From Marsupella aquatica (lineage: Eukaryota; Marchantiophyta), in assembly GCA_973895155.1 (NCBI GenBank), contig OZ316898.1, positions 2,294,001 through 2,358,000 on the forward strand: DNA of 64,000 nt. Reading direction: 5' to 3'. Numbering within the stretch: the stretch's first letter is position 1; each line of letters begins with the position of its first letter. Both the position numbers and the translations under genes were made by a program. The notes under the pieces were generated by a model that ran no database searches, was not told where the DNA came from, and saw only the letters and a list, made by a program, of their open reading frames with translations. Shown here piece by piece: positions 13,632-26,957 of this stretch.

Positions 13632-16600
13632 ACGATACTCAGGCCTGGTGTTACGTAGCTGACATCGTGCCAATCATTCAATTCTCACACTGGCAGAGTG
13701 CCAATCAATACCATGCTGAATGTACTGTCAATGATTTTGAGCTCATGAAAAGCATTTGGTTCGTCACGTTAGCCTCATTTTCTGTTTCAATCAGCAGGTC
13801 AAGGTAATTCACAAGCTAGACAGTAGTTAGACATTATTTTCATGCCTTCCCAGGATTTTACTTCATTTATTGTAAACTACGGAACCCCCAAGAGGAGGAA
13901 CTGGCTTAGGGGAAATCCCACCTGAGCAGCCATAGTATCAGTGCAACTCATTGGGTGGATCAGGGTGGTGGCTTTACAAAATGCCTAGCCGGGTTATCTT
14001 CCTTGTGTTCTCTCTAAGATTAAATTTGGACCGTACAATGAGTGGAGGGCCCATTTAAGTGTGGCAACCCCCAATCCTACATGGCAAGCAATGGTGGACC
14101 AAAGTGACTGCTATGTGGAGTGCTAATTTTGTCTAGAATTGTAGACCACATCCAAAGGTGGTCCAAACATTCCCACAAACTTAGGTTCCCGCATTCAAGG
14201 GATTATTTTGCATATAATACATATAAGTTCATTTCAAGGATTTTTGGTCTGGAGTCTTAGTTTAGGACAAGAAGAGCCACAGTGAAAAAATAGTCACAGG
14301 TATCCCCTCCTTCTTGTAAAGCAACCACCCTCGATTCTTTTTTATGACTTGGTCATTATTGTAGCTGCTACACCTATCATTTCCGGAAAATGGTAGAATT
14401 CATGTTTCTACCATACTTTACAGAATAGTTCTACTTCTGAATTATTTAATGATAGTCATAGTCATCTGGGCAGGCTCTTTGGCAACTTACGATGAGTTCA
14501 ACGATTTTTCAAGTTGCATATTTTAATGTTTTCTACACAAGGGGGGACACAAAATGACTGTACTCGATAAAAAGACGGAAACGAACCAAAGATCAAAGTT
14601 AGGTATCAAGTCTTATGTTTGAAATTTAAAGAATCTAGGTGTGTCTATTGCACTGAACAGCATCCATTTCACAGAAAGAGCTAGGGTTGCCCAGGGTTAC
14701 CAAAACTATGAAGAGTTTTACCAAGCATACTCCCAGGGTTGACAAAAACAGGAAGAGACCAGGAGCCTAAGTATACTCTTATTAGGCTTTCCGGCTTGGC
14801 TTGAAAATATTTAGAAGTCAAAGATTGAAAGGTGTTCACTTGGGTTTCTCAAAGTTACTTATGTATTCCTTGAGGTGAAGCCCCATTACTCTATGTTTAC
14901 TTTTATTTTTTCCAAAACACTGGGATGGACTTTTGTAACTGATTATGGACCACAGTGAAACCTTCTTTTCTGCTAAGATGATACACATTACACTGGAGAT
15001 AATGTGTGACAGAAAAGAACAGACATCTTGGAAATTCATCGCTCTCTTGATTCTTAGGAGAACTTATCAATATTAGATCAACTACTGTAGTTGGAAAGGT
15101 CGTTCCAAGCCTTCTAAAGACAAGAACAGCCAAATGAATTCTGTTGCAGATCAAAGGAGAAATTGAAAGTCAAACTTTGTCAATCAAAAGGTACGGGGAT
15201 CAATCAATTCAAGGACCCCTTGGTTATTTAAGTTTGATGTTATTCAACAACTAAGTTAGAGCACATGAAGTTGCATACTCACTGGAATATCTTTGAATAT
15301 GGAGATGTAGGGGAAAAAAGAGTAGATTGTTCATGGTAGTAGTCCATGCACAACCATTCCCTTGGTACTCCTATGTCCATAGAGGCCATGCAAAATGTGT
15401 TTTCGAAGCCCAAGGGTTTTTTACATTCCTTTGGTATTCTTTTATCCATTAATAGTAGTTGAAGGGTTTCTTATGTTCCCTGGCTGTTCTTTTGTCCATA
15501 GTAGCCAAAGGGTTTCTGACATTACCTTGGTAAATGTTATTGGTACTTGAAGAGTTTCTTTCTACCCATCGTTATTTCAAAATTTGCTAATTAAATAGAA
15601 AGCTCATACAATCTACTGGAAAACACTGATATATCATTCACAATCCATCCGAAGGTTATTTTCTTTTCACCCCTTTCTTTGTTTATATGAAAAAATACTT
15701 TTCAGTTTTCCATTATTTGTACAGTTACAAGGTTAACTGTTTTTTTACTTGTCTCAAACACACATGGTCTTGTTTGGTACTTTTTGTATAACCAACCCTG
15801 CTTGTTTGTGACCAATAGTGCTGATGTGGCACCATGTGCTTCCATGGATTTTGGAAGGAGCTTGTCCGTAAAAACTTTCAGACCCGGGAAGAGTGACAGG
15901 GCAGTATTTCAAACTTCCAACATTTTATTACTCTATCTGTTCTTACTAAAAATAGCAATATTTGGCTCATTGGACAGATATGACCAAGTCTCATGAACAA
16001 ACCCCAAGAATTTTGCATCATATCAAGGGACAAATTGAAGGTCAAAGTTTTGTGATCAAACGGCTGGAAGCAGGAAAGTATGAGTGAATGGCAGTGTAAA
16101 GGGTGGCACACTCCAAGTGGATGATATGGTGAGTCACATTCGAGCTTGGTCCATCCTGGCTTCACATTTGAGCTTTTGGCCATTACATTAACATTTTCAA
16201 AGCAAGAGTTTTTGGACATTTGTGAAAATTTTACTTTGTAGAATTAAAGTGGGCCAGGTCTTGTGAGGGACGTAACTTACAACCCCAAAAATAATTTCTT
16301 TTATCCAAAGTGCAGTCAAAAGATATTCTTCTATATTAAAGCATACCAAAAAAATTATTTTCAACCCAAATTTCTTTTGTGGAAGTACAAGTAGCGAGGA
16401 AGTCTAGGAGTAAATATTTTGAAAGAAAAATATTAGTGGCATATGTTGTCACAGAGATTGGTCCACGCCCTGTGTTCACATATAACTGGTACTTCCCTAC
16501 TTACTTCCTAATCATTTTAAGGCGGTACCTTAGTAGGAATGGGTGAATAAAAATTTGAAAAAGAGCCCTTGAAAGGGCCCAAAATGATTTTTCACGAATT

Positions 16601-17683
16601 TTCCTCCAATTCAAAAAATTAACCCAAAAATCTGCTCATTTGCCAGATATTTATATTGATTTGTGTGTTCTATCAATGATGCATTAGAAGTTTGAAGACG
16701 TTTTGATGTGCTTAATTAGCTATAATTTGACCAAGAAAGTCAACTATCAAAAGTTTTGGAAGGTTTGATGTCCTCTATTATAATCGGACTAAGGAAGGCA
16801 AGGTCTTCCATTGACTTACTAATGTGAGTAGGTCTTCCAACAGCTGAAGTAAGTCATGGTTTCTCCTCGAATACTCGAGTTGCTGAAAGCTACCAAGAAG
16901 TATGAGAAGATGGAAGAGGTGGCCCACATTACCATTTTTGTGGACAGTGTTTGTGCACATAGCTAGGAAAAATCATCTAAACTTTGACCAACATTGAATT
17001 ACCAACATTCTTAATAAAGACCTTACTCTTGTAACCAAAATAAAAACCAACATTCCAAATGCTCGGTCCATTCCTAGCATCCGTTGTTATCATGGTGATT
17101 GCCCAGGTGATTGTGGCTGTACGAGGTGAAAAAAATATGGCAGAGTTTTCCGTTCACATCACTGTGAGGGTGCCATTCTGGATTTTAATCAAGATACATG
17201 TGGCAGAAATTAAAAAGTGAACTTCTACCTGGAAATAAGCTAGTGATGAGGATGCATTCTGAATAATACTGGAACCAAACTGGACACTTGATCAAAATTC
17301 TCCAGTGATCAAGCTGGGCACTTACGCATGGATTTAGAATATACTAGGATATGTGTATCAACTGGACTATTTGGTCTAGAGGAAAACTCCTTTTAATTCC
17401 GCAAGAATTTGTGATCTCTATTACAAAGAGCTCTGGATCTTTGAATTTGTGACAAAGTAAGTAAAAGGTTAAAATGAGAGGAATGAGGTACCCTAAAGTG
17501 GTGGAGCAGAGATTCAACTGGTGTACTCCAGAACCTGAGAAGGAAAAAAGGATATACAGCGAAATGACTGACCCTAAGGGAGCAAGCTGGGTACTATGAG
17601 TTGCACGGCGCATTTGCAATCATCTAGTGATGTCAGACTGGAATTTAAACAAAAATATCCCAGACTATTGTTTGTTGAGGACT
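13632..17683. other. AT-rich intergenic DNA downstream of the phosphorylase gene
   Basis: There is no frame with a recognisable domain. The segment lies 3' of the minus-strand phosphorylase gene, so its last few hundred bases (towards 17683) should include that gene's 3' untranslated region. A short coding-looking plus-strand peptide at about 16857-16970 (starting MVSPRILELLKATKKYEKME) ends in a stop after 37 codons and probably belongs to a decayed element. Confidence 0.3.
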
Positions 17684-20600
17684 TTAAGGAACTTGATACG
17701 AATCAATGCCCCAAATGTCTTTTGCATATTCATGGATGGTTCGATCACTGCTGAACTTGGGAGACCCAGCCGTGTTGAGAATTGACATCTTAGTCCACCT
17801 CTGCCATCCATACACATCAATCAAGTAAAGAGAAACATCTCCAGTGTCAGGAGTCCTGGATCATCTTAGACACTCAAAACATGTTGAAACTATCAATTCT
17901 AAATGTACTAAGAGGTACTAAGATTACTCACTCTCTCAAGCTTTGAAGTTGTACATAGACTGAAGTCTAAGTAGGCTCAGTAAGGGGATAGGTGAAATAG
18001 TACAAGCCACTAGCTCACAACACACACATACTCATGTAACATGTAAAGACATGCACTTTAAATGAAGTCAACTAATTGTGGAATAAGCTAATTTAACATA
18101 GGCTAGGTAAATTACAACACCAAAACTTTGATTCAACATCATGTAATAACTTTTAGTTATACATGAGATTAAACATAATCATAGAGGGTTGGGTAGGTGG
18201 GGAGATCACTAACATCCTGGTTCCTGTATGCTTCCTCAACCCTTTCTTGAGCCTTGATATATGAGGGAAAGTCTTTTCCCAGCAAAAAGTAGTCTCCTCG
18301 CCCATAGCCTCCATTCCCTTCAAGAGAATCAATTAGAGGTCCATAGTCATAATTTCCAAAAGCCCCGCTTGTGATAAATTTCTTTGCAGCCTCAAAGGAT
18401 GGATCGGCCTCAAACTACACAAACCATGTCAAAACACAAAGTTAGATTGGTGTGAACTGGTTCCACGTAGAAGACTGTGCATAATTTCCTTGAAAAGAGT
18501 ATATAATTATTTGTCCATTTGTATTTTGTTAATCAATACCAGCAACAGAAGGAACTTTTATTACTATTGAACACTGACCTTGCCATCTGCTCTTTCTTGT
18601 CTTAAGGTAGAAATTTGATCAGCATGAGCACCAAACAGAAAGAAATTCTCATCACCAACTTCTTCTCGAATTTCCACATTGGCTCCATCTAAGGTTCCAA
18701 TAATAACACAGCCATTCATTGCAAACTTCATGTTGCTTGTTCCACTAGCTTCCGTACCAGCAGTACTGCAACAGATGACAAATTAGGGTATAGTGTTAGT
18801 TTTAAATCAAATCCTTCCTTGTCTAACATTTCTCATGTTGAAAGACTCCATTTCCCCCTGCCAATAATGTGACCTGATGTTCCAACTACTGTAAACTAAG
18901 ACTGAAAATCTACTTATGCCATACCTGATATGCTGGGAGAGTTCACTGGCAGGAATGAGTACTTCAGCAACACCCACACTATAATCAGGAACAAAAACCA
19001 CCTGAAATTACCCAAAGGGAAAACCTATCAGTTTCATTTACAATGGTTGTGACAAGAAGAAATGGCCAACCAACAAAACACTTAGAAAATAAACAAAGCT
19101 TGTCTCTCTGCAATCATACTTGGACCATCATGATGTTATGAGATCAGGTTGCTATATGTAAGTATGACCCAAATCAAAGCAATTTTTTTACAATAAGAAG
19201 TTGGAAGGAGGGAACTCAGACCTTTAGCAAATCACCAATCTCAGCATCATGATTAATTGTTGCCGCCACATCAGTAATTAATTTTACAATGCGCTTTGCT
19301 TGCAAGTAAGTGGCAAATGCTTTCCCTCCAAACATAACCACCCGTGGCACATATTTTGCTTTCCTCTCCTTTGCAGTCATTTCCTTCATCTTCCTATATC
19401 GATGAATAACTCCCAAAATGTTCAGGAGCTGACGCTTATACTCGTGGATTCGTTTCACCTTTGTACATGGCAAGACAATTTAATTATTGATCATCCTTTT
19501 GCCAAATAAATGCTTGATTATCAGCTCCTTGGTAGTTTATAAGTCCTAAGAATCACCTACGTACTTACACAGATGAGGTGTCAGAATGCTATAAGTAGTA
19601 TTCCCTACAGAGGGCCACATTCCAAATCTCATGAATCCTTCAAAATTAGGTTGCAAAGTCAGACCAGTCTGCTCACACAGGAAACTATCAAGTAGAAATT
19701 GGGACAAGAACTCAGGGGTCTCACTATATGGGGACCTCCCCATCGCCTGCGACGTTTTTAGGCCTCGGACCCCCTAAAATGTAAGAAAAAAATTTTATTT
19801 TTTAACCCCTATAAAGTTGGAATATTCTTGGAATATTCTAAAAATTGGATTAAAAGGACCCTAATGTTCTTATAAGTCTCAAAATTGAATTTAAAAGACT
19901 CTATTGTTCTTCTACAAAAATTCTTAAGTCTTCCCTTAGAACCAATAAAATGACCCTATCCTTCGTCACACGTGATATGCCATTTTTGTGGAAGTGAAAC
20001 CCCCGAGGACAAGAAAGGTTACTGGGGCACTTATCTAGATAACCTACCCCAACCCCCCCCCCCCACCCCCACAGCCTACAGGATTTCTGAGTATCTCCAC
20101 AAAGACAAATTATTAGATCTTTGACATTGTGAATTGTGTCCAAAACACATGTCTGAATGGCTTATAACACAAGATTAAACAGACCAAATCTGGGTTGTAG
20201 TTATTTCTAGACTTAGCACGTGTGCAAAAACATTATTCACTTCCTAGAGGGATACAAAAAATAAATACCTGGATGTCATACAAGGCATCAGGACTGATGC
20301 TATATCCAGTTCTCTCTTTGATGTAAGTTGCAAGCTTGATCTTGCAAGCCCTCTTTGCCTGAAACCAGTCTCTATGAAGATCCTTATCATCTGCATACTG
20401 CATTGCACCGACAACACAACAGGTTCCAAATTAAAATATGCTATCCAATACTCAAAAAGACATACTTTGGAGAAAGGGAGTTCATTGATTTCCAAAAACA
20501 TGTACTAGTATTGCTTGCACTCCTCCAAACCCTTGAAATCAAAGTGCAACACTTACATCCCAAGCTTATATATAAATTGAACTTGTTTCTCACTAGGTTG

Positions 20601-23600
20601 ATATTCCAAGGGACTCAAAACTTTGATGAGATTGAGATCAGACATGCAGCATTAACAATTTGAACTGTCTCTTTTATCACTTAAATTGGTCTACCCCAGA
20701 GACTAAGGTGGAAGGAAATTAAATAGCAATAAACAGAGTCTACATACCTTACGCAACCCCACTAACTGTTCAGTGTCCAGAACCCACTCTTCAGAACCCA
20801 ACCATTTTGTGATAACACCACTTAGCTCTGGATTGCAGAAGCGTAGCCAGCGTCTAGGTGTCACGCCGTTTGTCTTATTTTGAAATTTGTCTGGCCATAG
20901 CTGGAAGCAGAATTATGGTTCTCAGGTGAGGATGACGCCATGGAAAGACAATAAGCATTACATGCAAGCCACTGTTAGCCCTATTTCTTTTCCTACAAGC
21001 TATGTTGACCTAATATAATTACTGAAATGAGTAAAGTTTTTAGTGAAACTGGCTCAAAATTAGAAAATAAGCCAATCAATCAAATCTGGAGCCCTGGTCC
21101 AGTTGAGAAAAACAACCAAAATTCCAACAGCAGGCTATATAACAATAGGCAACCCAAGCGCAAAAGATGAAATGTACATTGTCAAGTACATGATTGCCTC
21201 AATGAATCTGGACATTTTGATACTAGAACAATCATATAACTAAAGCAAAAGTAATTTATAGCTTATGAATTCCTGGACAGACATGAGTGTTTGTGAAGAG
21301 ACTCACAATGAACAATTCCCCTATTACTAATGATGCATGTCCCCTAACACAATGAAATGACATCATTCATTCATTGACCTCTAAAATGCTTGTTTGGGGG
21401 GAAATCACACCTGATAGAAATCATTGAAGACATGTTCCTTCACAATCTCACTGTGGATGGCAGCCACCCCATTCACAGTGTGACCAGCAATAACGCACAA
21501 GTTTGCCATACGCACTGTTGGAGTGGTCTTTGGCGTTCCTGTAAAAGAAACTTTAGTGTCATCTAAGTCTGCATCAAACTCAGGTTGGCCTTCCTTGCCC
21601 TCCTCTACTAATTCCTCCTCCTCTCCCTCCTCCTCCTCCCCGTCATCCTCCTCCTCCTCCTCCTCTGCATCTTCTGGTGATAGCGTTGTCGATGTTGAAA
21701 ACACAAGGGATTTTATTGTATCGGGTATCCCAACATTCTCCAGTATTCTCATGGTTTTCAATTTGCCCACCACCATGGACTTTTCAAAGATATTGCTTTT
21801 CACCACAAGCTTCATAAACTGCAGAAAGATATTGTTAGCCCGATTGTTAGAGTGTTAGATAAAAGGCTGCCCAACACTAGTTTAAATAGTTGAGATGTCT
21901 ACCTGTGAGTTGATTGATTTCAGTACAAAACTGATTAAAACTAAGTATCTTAATAGGGATAATAAACTATAAAATAATAAGAGGGTGGAGCAACTCTTCT
22001 AGAACCAAACCCAAATAGAATGTATTAATATGATCTTAAACTACATTAATTACTTATGTTTGCATCTAGAAAGTGTCACACAGTAAACAAGGTACACAAG
22101 TATCTTCACGGAAAAACAATGAAATATCATGAACTTGCATGGAAACCAAAAGTACATTGCTGCTAGACTCATGCAACTGCTCTAGAAGTGTAAACTACAC
22201 CTGACTATGCACTTTGATATGAGCTTCTAATTCTTGAAGGACCCATGAAGATAATTGTGTTTTTCAACATTAAGACAAGACCAGGACCAGTAAATGCCAA
22301 GTCACCTCAATCTACAGAGAATTCCCTGATGTATTGTGGGGCAAGTGGACTTATTCTTGGAATTATTATTGTTTCATCTTGTTATTGATTTTCTCAGTAA
22401 TTTCAGCAAAGTACCGGGGCAAGTTACCTGGTTGTCAATCTTTTCAATAATCTCGGTATGTCGAGGAAGAAGTTTGTCAAAGATGCTCAAAGGCCACTTT
22501 TCCAAAGCTTCTGGAAGCACTGTATGATTTGTGTATGCCACAGTTCTGAAGAGAGAAAACCACTATAATAATTATCAACAGAGACTTGGGACTCTTTGTT
22601 CAATATGCATGGTGAAAAGGGAGCCACTATAATCCGAAGGATGTTTTACACAACAGTTTGAGTTTATGATGTATAACATTTTGCCAGATGGTAGGAATGG
22701 CACTGGAAAAGAAAAGCAAAGAATAATGTCCAGTCTTGAATGACAATATATTAGAGTGCATGAGGTTTCCAAACCAAAAAATGTTGCTACTAGCAGTTCT
22801 AGATGATAGTGCAATACCAAAACTATATAAGAACACCATCAAGTGGCCAAACACAAAACAAGATAAAGGCTTTCACAGGCACCACACAATTGTTGACAGG
22901 CAAGTTGTAAAGAGCACAATATAAATTGTTTTGAAGTCTTTGCCCATAGTTGAAGATCAAGTGCACAATGAGCTGCACGCATGCAGTCACTAGTGACTGG
23001 ATTTGTGGCATCAACTCCTAAACTTTCTGCGCACTTGAAAATGGGAATCAAAATACTGACATTATGGTGACTGTAGTGTAACTTGTAAGTTTGGGTCACA
23101 ATAGCCAGAAACACATCAAAAAAATCCAAGAACTTACGCTTGAGTTATGTGCCAGGCCTGCTCCCAAGGAAGACCCTCTACATCAATCAAAATTCGTAAC
23201 AATTCTGGCACGGCTAGAGTTGGATGTGTGTCATTCATTTGAATAGCTACTTTGGACGGAAAGAAATCCCAAATGACTCTGCTTCCCGATCGCTCTTTGA
23301 ACCGGGAAACAATGTCTTGGAGGGATGCTGAGCACAATGTATATTGTTGCTTAAGGCGTAGAATCTTCCCTTCCTCACTTCCATCACCTGGATACAATAC
23401 ATAGCAGATCTGTGCCACCACAGTCTCCCGCAAGCCAAACACATGTCAGTGTATGGATGATTGACTGGAGATTGACGAGACAAGATAGTAGTAAGGGTTC
23501 AATCCTCCAGCCTGACACTCACATACATTGCCAAAGTCTCCATATAACAGGCAAGTAACACCTCCAGGTGCATCCCTATTCTAGATAATTATCAAGTAAG

Positions 23601-26600
23601 CTCTTCTGCTCAATATTTTTCAATCAAGTGGAGGAAGGCAAGCGGGAAGCTAGCCAAGTCCTCCTTTTTGCATAGCCTCCAAAATGGAGACAAAGGAAAG
23701 CACAAGTAAAGGAGGATGGAGAACACCTTTTCTGCATTAGCATGAGCAATAGTAGCTTTTGCATGATCTCCATCATTGAATGACTGTAAATCAAACTCGT
23801 CTGCTGCTGCTCTGGTAGACCAAAGTCGCAAGCTGATAGTATTCTTTGTTTTATACCCTGGGATAGGGACATCATAGGCATAAGCATTCACATTTTCACC
23901 GCCAACCCATTGCTTTTTGCCATCATATCCATCGATGACTTTGCCACCAAATTTTATTGGGTAGACAATATCATTTCTTACAATCTCCCATGGATATCCC
24001 ATCTGTCAAATAAAGGAAGAAATTGTTACAAGACGTTGCATCTTTCAGCTTTTACACCAAAATAATTGTCCATGTTACAAAATCACTAAAGGTATTTGAA
24101 ACTAGGAATTGCAGGACTTAATAGTCCTGATTTCCCCCTTGCCACAGGGTTTTTGTGGCCCTTACTTTATAAACAAAAATGAAAACAATTTCAAGGAACA
24201 GTCCTGATTTCTCATTGACCTGCTCCACATGTGACAGATAAAACCAGCCTAGCACAAATTTTCTCAGAAAGTGGAGCCTTCTCTCAATTTACTAAATGCA
24301 CTCTGATTTAATTCTAAGTGCAGATTATGGGAAGTACTTGTCATGCAAAAGATTCAAGAGGAAATTTTGACACCAAGAGTTCTTGAAATTCTGAGTTGTA
24401 CCTCAAGCCATTTTTCAGCCACTTCCTCTTGACCCTCTTTAGTGATCCTTTGATGGAAGAGCCCATACTTGTAGCGGAGACCATAACCCCAAGCAGGATA
24501 ATTCAGCGTTGCCAACGAATCAAGGAAGCAAGAAGCCAGTCTCCCCAACCCTCCATTGCCAAGTGCTGCATCTGGCTCCTACACTTGACAAGAGAAGGAA
24601 TTTAAATGTCTACCCATTGTACAGATTCCACAAAGCTGAAATGAAACTTGTCAGCTGGTTAGTATTGAAAATTCATGAACACCTGTAGAAGTTCTATCTG
24701 CATATTTGAGGCCAAACAAAACCTGTATGAAATCCTCATATGAGTATGAATTTTGTTTGAGGCCAAATTAAGACAATCTTTAAAAATACCTACACAAATA
24801 TCCACAGTCATGAGGCCAAACAAAATTCTGCAAAAATAAAAATGGGGAGGTAAGATGGCTGTAGATTTGAACAGGAAGACTCCTACCTGTTCTGCTACAT
24901 CTTCAAGCTCGTATCCAAAGCTTCGAAGGGCTTGTGCATAAGCATCCCTTAACTCCAAATTGCTAATGGCGTTCAGCAAAGCTCTTCCCTACAGCAGTAT
25001 ATATATTCCTTGACTGAGAATGTAATGAAAGGTGACCTCTTGATATCAAATACGGTAAGAAAATGGGACAACTAGCAAAATTAAGACATGACAATTGACA
25101 AAATGAGAAGCAGCTAGGTAAGAAAATGGGACAACTAGCAAAATTAAGACATGACAATTGACAAAATGAGAAGCAGCTAGCTCAGGGGCTAGCATGTCAG
25201 GGAAACCAGATTATTAATCCAAGAAAATAGTCTAGAATATTCTAGCAAGTGTCCAATTTCCAATTACTGAATTTGAAATTAGACATGAAAAGGATTGCCT
25301 GGGCTCATAATTGACTCAAGTTGCTGGTTTGAAAGAGCAAAAACGTGCTAGTTGATTCAAGACCGCACCTGCAGAAATTCCATTGAAAGGTAGTGGATAT
25401 GCTTGGGATTTGTCTTGTGCAAGTGCTTGTAAGTCTCATTCCATTTTAGGATCAAGTTATCACGGACACTTGCTGCCGTGGATGCATAAACTTTTGGCAG
25501 CTCAAACTTCATAGGGGCAAATGTAGGAGTGTACTCTGCATGGTACTTGATATTTGAAGCAATCGACCCTATATCTTCGGAGGCAGGATTGGCAACAGGG
25601 GAAGTTTCTGCCAGATGTTTTCAAATAAATATAGGGTTACAAGTTGAGTGAGTGATGACCAAAACATAAGAATCAAACAACAAATGCAAAGGAAGACCGC
25701 CTGTGCCAAGAATTGAGATCATGACTATAGTTGCACAATCATGGAAGTCTTGTAAGAAATCATTTTGCCCTGCATTTTGCTTGCACAATGAAGAGAGTAC
25801 GGTGAGTAGATAGCCATTCTTGTCCATGTGACACCAAAGTGTTGTATGGAAAAGCAACAATTGTTTATAAATGGGGAATGAAATGGAGCACAATCTACAT
25901 GATGATTTGGACCGGGATTTGGACAATGGATGGTGAGGGATCCATCCACCCTCGACAGTTGAAAATTTAGGTAATAAGCTATGTGTAAGCAATTTAAATT
26001 GCAAGAGCAAAGCCTCCATCCAGCCACACGAATGAACAGATGCACTGGCATACACAATAGTTGATATACACTGTAGGAGTGAATTAGGGGCAACAACAAT
26101 ATATGCACCAGAATTAAACAGTTATGCATGGTGGACCGCAAAAGAAATGGTGAAACAATTTCCTCAAAATATGCTAATAAAAGGTGCAAATAACCAAATT
26201 AGGCCAATAACACACATATATAAGGTATCCAACATTTAAATGAGCATATTGGATGGAGGGCAGAATGCTGGAAGCAAGCAACAACTGTTCAAGAAAATAA
26301 CACTACATGGAAGGTTATAGTGTTTACAAAACTGAGGACTGAGGATTTTGACTTATGACACGCACTACCCATACAATTTGTAAATGTCCACATTATTTAA
26401 TCATGGCAAGAAACCAGAGTGGCAGGCTAGCATGCTTCTCTTCGTTGCCCCTGGTCCAAATTGTTGAACATAGGCAATCCCAAAATTGCAACACTTACTT
26501 GTGTTCACAGGCAGGCTTCTTTCAAGAAGATTTAGACAATAATTATTATAGTGGATCGCACTTGCATTAGAAGCCATAGCGGATGCTAGCTCAAATTGCC

Positions 26601-26957
26601 CAATTCATGATAATGGATTCTAAGAGAAATTTAGTGAGAAGAGTCTAAATTTTTTTTCTATGATTCACTATGATAGTTGTAGACCAGCACAGCGACAGAG
26701 AGTGTGAGAGGGAGGTTTGACAACAAACCTTCTATAGGCAACTTCTTTGGCCCACTAGATATACACCTCATAGTGGCTGTTCTTGAGAGAGCAATCTGTA
26801 AGGAACTCCTTTTGAGCACTGCAAGAGGCGTCCCCAAAGCACTATTGCTCCTAAATGAAACATTGCCAATTCGGTTGTTTCGTGCAATGTCTGATTGCTT
26901 CAAATTAAGTAATGAACTTGTTGGAACAGCCGCTGCCACACTTACTATTGCTGCCAT
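17684..26957 (-). CDS. PHS1: Plastid alpha-glucan phosphorylase (starch phosphorylase, L/Pho1 type)
   Basis: This enzyme transfers glucose from alpha-1,4-glucan ends to phosphate, giving glucose 1-phosphate, in plastids. Coding exons in transcript order: 26957-26729, 25607-25369, 24988-24887, 24578-24402, 24002-23727, 23409-23138, 22545-22428, 21818-21411, 20900-20748, 20397-20269, 19458-19222, 19001-18925, 18765-18579, 18414-18214, 17800-17684. They total 2922 bases, 973 residues plus stop, all GT-AG with matching phases. The first 75 or so residues are rich in Ala, Ser and Arg, like a transit peptide. Family motifs follow: [43 protein letters not shown] and the pyridoxal-phosphate site [10 protein letters not shown], with the cofactor Lys at about residue 819. 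An acidic insertion at about 505-572, just before VRMANLC, marks the plastid type. The ATG is the first in frame after the upstream stop region. The family assignment is secure; the subtype rests on the insertion and leader. Confidence 0.96.
19711..19950 (-). repeat. Dispersed repeat family, copy 1 (in a phosphorylase intron)
   Basis: Read on the minus strand, this segment of intron 19459-20268 matches two plus-strand segments at about 40283-40510 and 61397-61636. Shared landmarks are a start with GGAAGACTTA and GTAGAAGAA-type text, a TAGAATATTC motif in the middle, and an end with GAGGT/GACC...AGTGAGACCC. The copies are diverged and no coding potential is evident. It is probably a fragment of an old transposable element. 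Confidence 0.65.
20047..20071. repeat. Poly-C tract in a phosphorylase intron
   Basis: Twelve consecutive C are followed by A and five C, so the transcribed (minus) strand of this intron carries long G runs. It is potentially quadruplex-forming in the pre-mRNA. Confidence 0.8.
21558..21757 (-). other. Acidic L78-type insertion in the phosphorylase coding sequence
   Basis: Within exon 8 (21818-21411) a Glu/Asp-rich tract at about residues 520-548 includes runs of six Glu. It sits inside a roughly 65-residue insertion between the RILENVGIP segment and the [18 protein letters not shown] segment. Plant plastid phosphorylases carry a 78-80 residue insertion at this point that cytosolic ones lack, and it is reported to block access of large glucans and to be a target of proteolysis. 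The encoding DNA is a near-pure GAG/GAA run, so its length may vary by slippage. Confidence 0.8.
25054..25179. repeat. Perfect 63-bp tandem duplication in a phosphorylase intron
   Basis: Positions 25054-25116 and 25117-25179 are identical over 63 bases by eye, inside the intron between exons 25607-25369 and 24988-24887. Identity without any difference implies a recent duplication or an assembly artefact. Confidence 0.85.
25608..26728 (-). other. Large first intron of the phosphorylase gene
   Basis: This 1121-base intron is the longest in the gene and separates the transit-peptide exon from the first mature-enzyme exon. It has two overlapping minus-strand frames of about 150 codons, in different phases, without a family motif. 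Two long overlapping frames of this kind suggest chance or transposon-derived sequence rather than a nested gene. Confidence 0.5.

Noticed and set aside
21523-21858. Ser-rich plus-strand frame of 111 codons
   Set aside because: It is the antisense of the Glu-rich phosphorylase insertion exon.
25621-26189. Two overlapping minus-strand frames of 144 and 154 codons in the first phosphorylase intron
   Set aside because: They lie in different phases over the same DNA, show no domain, and sit between two well-supported exons of the same gene and strand.
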